The notes under the pieces were generated by a model, which did no database searches, had not been told where the DNA came from, and saw only the letters and a list, made by a program, of their open reading frames with translations. Below, piece after piece: positions 56,601 to 64,000 of a DNA stretch of 64,000 nucleotides. This stretch comes from Tipula vernalis (Eukaryota > Arthropoda > Insecta > Diptera > Tipulidae). The stretch is taken from the NCBI GenBank assembly GCA_958295665.1, contig OY282558.1, positions 348,545,034 to 348,609,033 of the forward strand, given 5' to 3'. Position 1 is the first letter of the stretch. Each line of letters starts with the position of its first letter. A program made the translations under genes and the position numbers.

Positions 56601-57480
56601 CAAAGCTAATTTATAATGGTTTCTGTCATTCTCCAGCAAAAACTCATAAAATTATTTTCTTGCATTAATGTGTCAGCCACTTTAGCAGACTATATCAATT
56701 CAAACATGTCAAATTTGCGAACTTCACAATGCTTTTCCTTTAGAATCTGAAGATTTATTGAACATGAAGGCACTTTGTATGGGGTACCAGGTAAACTCAA
56801 ACGTGACCTGATTTTATCAAAATACTTTTAACTACTTTGTCTAAATATTCACCTGAATACAAAAATTACGTTACTTGCCGCACAGAAACGATATATGGAA
56901 ATCTGGATTTACAATACTCTCAAATCATTTCTTAAGCTTAGACTACGATATTTTTATAAAAATAATACTATACGATTATTTTTGTAGTCAGTTAACCTTT
57001 CCAGACTAGAAAGTTATATGAAAGTCTGAATTTATGCAGTGTGATTTGGGAAGTTTCATTCGTCCAGTATGCCTTGACATAATTATTCTCAAATTCTTTG
57101 TTTACATTTGAATAAAATCCGGACTCCCATGCATCTTTCTTCTCTGGCAAGGTTAAATTCTGACACCAGAAATTATCTTTCAGTTTTATTTTGACAATCT
57201 CCTTCTCGCCTATGTAGGATTTAGGTAGGAACAGGATGATAGACGTCCAGGTTACTCTAGACCTGTTTTGGGTTTTCAAACTTCTGTGTTAAATTTATTA
57301 GCGGCAATGCTAAATTCAAGAGGGATCAGAAAAATAATAATTTCAATAAAATTTAATTCGAACTCTAGCCCAAACGACTTTCTGAAAAAATACTTCAGAA
57401 CGTGATTTAATAGGCTTAAGATTAGAAACTCATTATATCGAATCGGCTTAATATCTCTGAAATAAAATATCACTAAAGTA
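56601..57480. other. Spacer without recognised gene
   Basis: A 95-residue minus-strand frame (57279-56992) contains FWCQNLTLPEKKDAWESGFY and may be an old exon or relic; not recognised. Confidence 0.35.
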
Positions 57481-58450
57481 TCTCGAAAAGTGTGTGTGTG
57501 TTCTATTTGGTGCTGGAGGCGACGAAAATTGTCTGGGTTGGCTGTGTATGGAAAACCAAAACGGGTAAATATAATTTTTGAATTATGGTATCGATCAAAA
57601 TGCCATTAGTACGAATAATGTTCCAAAATATTTCTTGTCGTTGGACCATGTTTTATTTTAGAAATTCTGATCCCAACCCTACCTTACGACATACATTTTT
57701 TGCAGGCCCTGAAATTAATTACTTTTTATAATGGGAACTATTTATAGAATTTATAAAATATTCGTGATAATAAATTTCTTTCAACAAATGTTCTTGTTCC
57801 ACCCTTTTGAAGCTGGAGACTGAGAAGATAGTCTGAATTAGCTAAGTTTACAAGTTACAAGTTAATTTGGCGAATATAATTTGTGATTTAAAGTTTCAAC
57901 CCAAAGATATCCTAAATTTGAACCATGGATTAATTAAGAAATCTGACGCCAGATTATTAAATAAATTAATAATTAATAAATTTTATATTAGAAACTTCTT
58001 AAAGAATCAACTTAACCTATTAAATCTCAGATGTAGATTCTATTAAAATTCATCCACAAACGTACGCAATATTTCTTGGATTAGGTTCTTATTTTATTTA
58101 TAATAATATCTTGTGACCCAAGAAATTTTCAGAGTGTCAATAATTCCGTTTTATATTAGGAACTACTAAAATACTACTGTCACTAAAATCCATTGACAAA
58201 CGTGCTCCATTTGGTGCTGGAACCTGGAAATGTAGCAAAGTCCTGGAGTGGTTATGAAAGTAAAAAAAACATTTTTCTTTAGCAAATCTAATTTCCCCAA
58301 ATTTTTTTCTAATAACCAAAATGTTATTATAGTCTCTTGCAATATTTATTGAATGCTGGAGATGTTTTATTTAAGAAACTCCATCCCTGTACCAAATGGA
58401 ACTGCTGTGATTATGCATGAATTCCATTGAAATTTATTATCTGACTTAAC
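57480..58450. repeat. Possible decayed tandem repeat
   Basis: TATTTGGTGCTGGAGG (57506), a weaker GAAGCTGGAGA (57808) and CATTTGGTGCTGGAAC (58209) each lead to a TGG- or TAG-rich block, then to GAAATTCTGATCCC-like words at about 57660, 57940 and 58375. A highly diverged repeat of roughly 300-400 bp with inner repeats near 58040 and 58180 would explain this. Weak by eye. Confidence 0.35.
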
Positions 58451-61400
58451 CAATATATATCCAGGTCACCCTATGTAGGTAACTACTGTGATATCGTGTG
58501 GCAATGCATTTCTTTAAATTGCACCAAAATATCTTCCAATTCTAAAAAATCACCTTTATGAAAATGACGAACATACACGTTCGCATATCTGACAAGGCTG
58601 AATTCGCATATCTGCCAAAATTACGCTTTTGAAAATGAAAAGGGTTCGAACTTAAAGTTGCTTCAAGATAAGTTTTTTATTTACCGCGTAAAATTTAGGT
58701 TAAAATAGCTAAAAATTCAACATTTCGCTTACGGTTACGCTGATCGGTACTTTTCTCTACAAGAAAAACTTAAAAATCTCAAAACGATAATCTAAAAATA
58801 TCTGTGATTTTATCTGAGTTTTAATATTCAAATTTGGCTCAAAAGCTAAACAAAATTTTAGTGTAATTTGCTGGATCATCATTTTTGTTTAACACAAAAC
58901 ACCAACAATTACTGATGTCTAAGATGGTATGTCGTATGAACTCCTTTCTTGAAGAACCCTTCTGAAAATTTGAAACGTACTCCGTTCATTGTTTTCGAAG
59001 CGACAGCACTGGATACAACCTTGATCCTAGATTTACAAAAACCCTAAATTTTGAAACTCTTTTTTCTTCGGTGCGCCCTTGCTGAATGCACTGGACGATG
59101 AAGCTTTCCTCTCTTATAAATCTTGAGTTATTAAAGATACATTAACGAAGAAATTCCTAAGCGGATCGCATAATATATAAAAAAATTAAAATTTTTCGTT
59201 CGTAAAAGAAAATCGTGCATTGGCCACGTCTCAATTTTTTCCAAGAATCTATTTCAAAACTCCCATATTCCAAATATTTAAAAACACTTTAAAAACTGAA
59301 TGTCCTGGAGGTAAACTATTTTGAAACTTATTTGTAGAAAACATGCAGAAATAATTTTACGTTTTTTATCAGTTTACACAACATATCCAAAGATGGAATG
59401 AATGGGTTTTGATTATATAAATTCCTCCACATAAATGAAAAAAGGTAGAATATAATAGAGCGACCAACCATAGTAATGGTACCAAATAGAATATTGCTCA
59501 AATTAGAATTTAAATTGACTTAAAAATTTTATTTCTGTACTATTCGAATATCTCACGCTGTACATTAATTCGGCTTGCAAAGCATTAATATTGATGAATT
59601 ATTTGTTGTATATAATGTTTGTCAAGTAGCAGACATTTTCCTCTGCCCCTTTGAAAATTATCCCGGTGGAACTGGCAAAATTAGGCGACACCCTACATGC
59701 CGAACAGAATGTGGTACTCCTCTAAAGAAATTTGATAGAAATCAATTGGATTTACAAATAGAACTAAAATATGCACTTACATTTTTAAATCATGCCGCAA
59801 ACAACTGAAACACTTTACTCATTCTTAAGGTTGTGACAAATCGTATCCACATCATTTGCATCGTACTGTTATTTTCCTATATAAATTTTATTTCTTCTTA
59901 TCATTTCTTGAAATTACATTATTTTCTGTAAAACAAAAGAACAAAGTTGAAAAGTTTTTGATTGCCATAAAACTATGTCCCCAATCCATTTGGCAGAGAG
60001 TTGTGTATTTATACAACAACACAATTAAAAACGTGTTGCAAGGTAACATATGAAATCATGTTGACAAAACCAAACCCAAGATGAATTAAGCTTAATAACT
60101 ACTCGTACATATACATATGTACAAAATATACGAGTATATACAAGACAACAAAACAAATGATGAAATAAGTTTTTTTGAAAATGAAAATACCACACAACAA
60201 ATTTTACAAATTAGAAAAACTTATCTTGCAGATATTTCTCTATTTCACCAAGAAAATGACAACAACCAGCAGCAAAAATGAAAACGAGAACAAAACCCAT
60301 TTAATTTCTTTCCAGATACATGAATCCTAGTATTTTCCTTCTTGGTTTTTCGATTCAACTTAGATATTTCTCTTATCGTATAAGAACCATGAAATAGTTA
60401 TGTTGTTTAGTATTTTTTGTTATCTAGATTCTGGAATAACAATTAATTTTGACACATTAATGTCCTAAGTAATATTATTACGTAAAAAAAATAGATATTT
60501 GTGTATTATGTAAGACAAAACAAAAAATTGTTCATCTTATTAGAGAGTACCGGTGATCATACATATATACACAATTATACACTTGTGGGCTGTTAGAATA
60601 TCATCACATATATAAAATAGATGCACACCCCAAAAAAATACGAGTAGTTTTTGCCATATAGTGTTGTGATACAATAATTATCGTATCGTGTTATACTTGT
60701 CGAATAGTTACACCAAGTCTATATACATAACATCGTGATATGTAATTCAGGTGCTTGGTGAAAATTTATCTAAGAAAATATTTTTATCATCACGCTACTT
60801 CACGTTTTCCTTATTATACACTTTAAGAGAGTAGGTACTAGACTTTTGTGTTGTATTATACGATTCTTATTCGACTACTTATTATTATTCTTCTGTGCTG
60901 ATATTATTCAATTAATACAACAAAAACTGAAAATTGTCTGAGAGGAAAAATAATATTTATAAACAAAAAAAAAAAAAAAAAAAAAAAAAATAGAAATGAA
61001 AATATCTTTCCATGTTATATACTTTGGGTTTTCCTTCAGGATAGAAAATAATAAGAAGAACATTTTCTTATTTTTGTAAATTATAATCTTACATGTACAT
61101 AACAAAAGTATATATTTATAAAAATAACACACATTGCAGATGAGGTACATCTATGCAGACGTCTTGTTTTCATTTCGGCTTGTATTTTCCTTTGTGCTTA
61201 AACCAAACTCAAAACTACAATACTCTTGTACTGTGAAGTTAAGACATAATCCAACAAAACAAAAAAAAGGTCAAATATTGTTTTTATTAGATTATTGACA
61301 ATGTAATAGATATACATTTATGTGTGAGTTACCGCAAATTTTTGAACTGCTTATAACAAGCAGCTCGGACGTATCCTTATTCTGATATAATCTCGTAAAA

Positions 61401-63960
61401 CAAAACAAAAATTCGATGGTCCATTTTGTACATGCATACATACGAGTACATACATAATAATAATATAAAACCGAGAAATAAAAATATCAAGACGAAAGTT
61501 TATACCCTTAAGGGTTGGAAAATAACTGATTGGATTAGAAAAGCCCTATCGTAACAGAAATGGAGAGCAATTTTTACTAGATACATAACACATACATATG
61601 TATATACCCACTATATACGAGATAGTAAACTTGAAAGAAGTAAAATATGGTCAAGGAATTAAATTGTTTATAAGATTTTTGGGGTTTGTGGACAAAATAC
61701 GGACTATAACGGGTTATTTGTTTAGATTTCATATTTAAATATCAACCTTTGTGAGATAGAAACTGTCTTTGGGCGATATTTAAAGATAACAAAAAAAACA
61801 TTGGACATTTTATGTTTCCAGTTATTGTATTGTGTTCTTTAAAATAATTGAAAGGAGAGAAGACCAGAAGACTAAAAGGTTTACCAGCAAAAACATTTTT
61901 TTTTTGTTTCATGGATACACACTGTTTTATCGTTGGGCTACAACAAATCGCCCGCCGTGAAGACTCTCTTTAGATATCAGCTTTTACTTTTTATTGTTTC
62001 TACGCTCTTGCAGTAACGTTGCTTTGCAGCTTTTATTCACTTCCTTTGTTCGCCATAATATATATTTAGATTTGGAGGTTTTCCTCTCAGTTTAGGCTAA
62101 TATCGCTTGAGACATGAGAAACTTTAGTATCGGTTAATTCTGGTCGTGGAGCTTTGGCTATTCGGATTCGATTGGAAATTGTCTTAAGTTCTCCAAATAT
62201 AAATGCCGTATCTCGCCTTACGTGTCTAAGATGGTACTTACCGCAACAGGAACCGCCCAATTAAGGTGCTAAGCTGTTACTGGAATAATGTTTAATGGTT
62301 TCTGAAGCGGCTCAATTGTACCTGTTTATCTTATTATAATTATAATGCAAAACCTGCAACGTGACACAAATCTTTATAATTCTTCAATAGAACTCACTGT
62401 CGTTAAACTTGAGACCAGTCCGATATGTATTTTACCGCTAACACATGATGGTCCATAAGGACAAGTGTTCGAAAATGTTTGCCTCAAAGAGCATAACTGG
62501 AGAGTTCTATCAGGCCGCGTTTTTAGTGGTGCCGTGAATTCTTTTGATAAATGATAATGCTCTGCGGAACTATGCAAGACAGATTGAGCAACATTTAGAG
62601 GATCTGGGATTCACCATTCAGAGACTCAGTCTGGTCCTTTGGTTATTATCCATGAATATTGCAGACTATCTAAATTTTCTGTGAGGAATTTAAATAAGCC
62701 TTAAATTGGTTTTCGAAAAGTTTATATATCTGTAGAGCGGTTCAAATTTTTAAATATTTTGAATGAGTTTGACTTGGTCCCTTCCTTACACGCTTCTAAT
62801 TCTTTTTTTTTTTTGGTAAGAAATTTAGCAAGGTCCAAGACGGTTGAGAGTCCTTTTAAAAATTACACAGAAACTGGAAATTTTCTTGCTTGGAATCGAG
62901 ATTGACGTCGTAATCAGTCAATTCCAACTGCAAGGAAAAAAATTTCCAGTTTCAGTGGTTAATTTTTGAAAAGAACTTGACTTTTCGCTCAGACGAAACG
63001 ATGTTTTATTGGAGGAATTATAGTTTGACTCCATTGATTTCAAATATGAATTCAAATTTTTACACGATTTGCAAACTCGTCTAAATAAATGGGTTCTGAT
63101 AATGATTTTTTTCCCGACTAAAGGCTTAGAAATGCTGGAACTTTTTTATTTATAGCTATTTGTAATGGCAGACTGACGAAATAACCGTGAATAATTCGAG
63201 TAAAGTTTGGCAAAAACTGGATTTCTCGACGTGAAGCAACATTATTGGTTCCATTTTGTGACGCTTGAAGAGCTGAAGTAACGCTTTTGTGGAACAAGTC
63301 TTATGCCGATCAAAAGACCATAAATTGGCAACAGAATTTTATGATTCTAAATTGCGACTTAAAATTAGCCAACTTATAGTCTAAAACTCTACAAGTTACT
63401 AAATTTCATGGAAACGCATTAAGGAGCAACTTCCAAGAGAAGCGTTTAGTAGATTATCGTTTATGGATTGCGGCCACATGCATGCAAAATTGCATTTCAA
63501 ACCCGTTCTATTTACCTATACATATTTACGAAAGTAACAATAAAATTGGAAGCCAGTTGAGTTTAAGCAAAAATTTGACGAGTTCACGCTCAACTAGCAA
63601 ATGTTGTGGAAACATCTAGAAAAGTTTTAATCGTTCTGTGGAAACTGAAATACGAGAATTGTATTAATTATGTGACATATTTTTGACTTAGTTATACCAG
63701 CTATGTTTTTTTATTCGGTCCCGATAACTGCTATCGAGAGCCGTCATTTTTCTATGCCTAATGCTGTGTGCCTCAGAAGACTTTTCAAACTAAACTTTTG
63801 TAAGACCCTGTAATTCATGCAATATTTAAATAGATGTCACTAGTTTAAAAGTGTTCAATTGTGCCTTATAGCCAACTAAACTTTTCAATGTCTCGTTTAA
63901 ATAAATGACGTCTAATAGAAAATAAACCGAGTCGTATATTAAAAGTACGTACATAATTCA
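58451..63960. other. AT-rich spacer without recognised gene
   Basis: No gene is supported. A 77-residue frame at 59575-59808 (CPFENYPGGTGKIRRHPTCR) is unusual for its Cys and Gly content but matches nothing I know. A stretch near 62530-62640 reads RNYARQIEQHLEDLGFTI in one frame and could be a decayed exon copy. An inverted repeat of about 35 bp lies at 62850-62980. A run of A lies at 60967-60990. Confidence 0.4.
60967..60990. repeat. Poly-A run
   Basis: About 24 consecutive A bases; may be the tail of an old retrotransposed copy or simple sequence. No adjacent gene was recognised. Confidence 0.9.
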
Positions 63961-63965
63961 AAATA

Positions 63966-63966
<1 letters not shown>

Positions 63967-64000
<34 letters not shown>
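63967..64000. repeat. (TA)n microsatellite at the window edge
   Basis: An uninterrupted TA dinucleotide run of at least 17 units reaching the last base, so its full length is unknown. Confidence 0.95.

Overview
The window reads as repeat-rich, AT-rich nuclear DNA of an insect, most likely a higher fly (Brachycera; a tephritid-like genome is an inference from AT-rich spacers dotted with CATATGTA and CGAGTA words and from the transposon types). I found no convincing single-copy host gene. Nearly everything recognisable is a mobile element or its relic, and several elements can be delimited to the base by target-site duplications and by 'empty sites' in a second copy of the host sequence.

Layout. 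1-6.8 kb: spacer with small inverted-repeat elements (1231-1474, 2982-3089, 6355-6667), a decayed RTE-type LINE (3.2-5.3 kb, minus) and a Tc1-like transposase scrap (5.48-5.87 kb). 6847-10488: a complete but mutated pogo-like transposon with perfect 26-bp terminal repeats and a TA duplication. 10.5-16.5 kb: mostly spacer with a LINE reverse-transcriptase relic and two palindromes. 16.5-18.85 kb: Ty3/Gypsy gag-pol relic (minus). 19.1-20.05 kb: internally deleted Tc1-like element. 22.5-23.9 kb: broken gene resembling the insect DUF4806 family. 25482-27024: Mutator-like element (MULE) whose ends are inverted arrays of a 15-bp tandem repeat, with a 9-bp target duplication. 27.7-29 kb: PIF/Harbinger and LINE relics.

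30.8-38.5 kb is a giant imperfect inverted repeat. Its two arms serve as mutual references: a 248-bp piggyBac-type MITE sits only in the left arm; a 169-bp MITE and a 681-bp Harbinger-type element encoding only a MADF-domain protein sit only in the centre/right arm. In each case the other arm keeps the uninterrupted target. 40541-43270 is an LTR copy split by a foldback element (about 0.7-kb arms) that carries a ubiquitin-specific-protease-like fragment. 48425-55417 is a second foldback element with 15-bp tandem-repeat termini and a perfect 9-bp duplication; inside it are a Harbinger relic, a 2419-bp piggyBac element inserted at TTAA between the Harbinger Myb and transposase genes, and a solo LTR. 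55.4-64 kb holds a LINE 3' end, diverged repeats, spacer and a terminal (TA)n run.

The most notable theme is the pair of foldback-like elements with the same architecture (15-bp minisatellite inverted termini, 9-bp target duplication) but unrelated repeat sequences; one retains a MULE transposase, which suggests the other belongs to the same group. All coordinates and alignments were made by eye.
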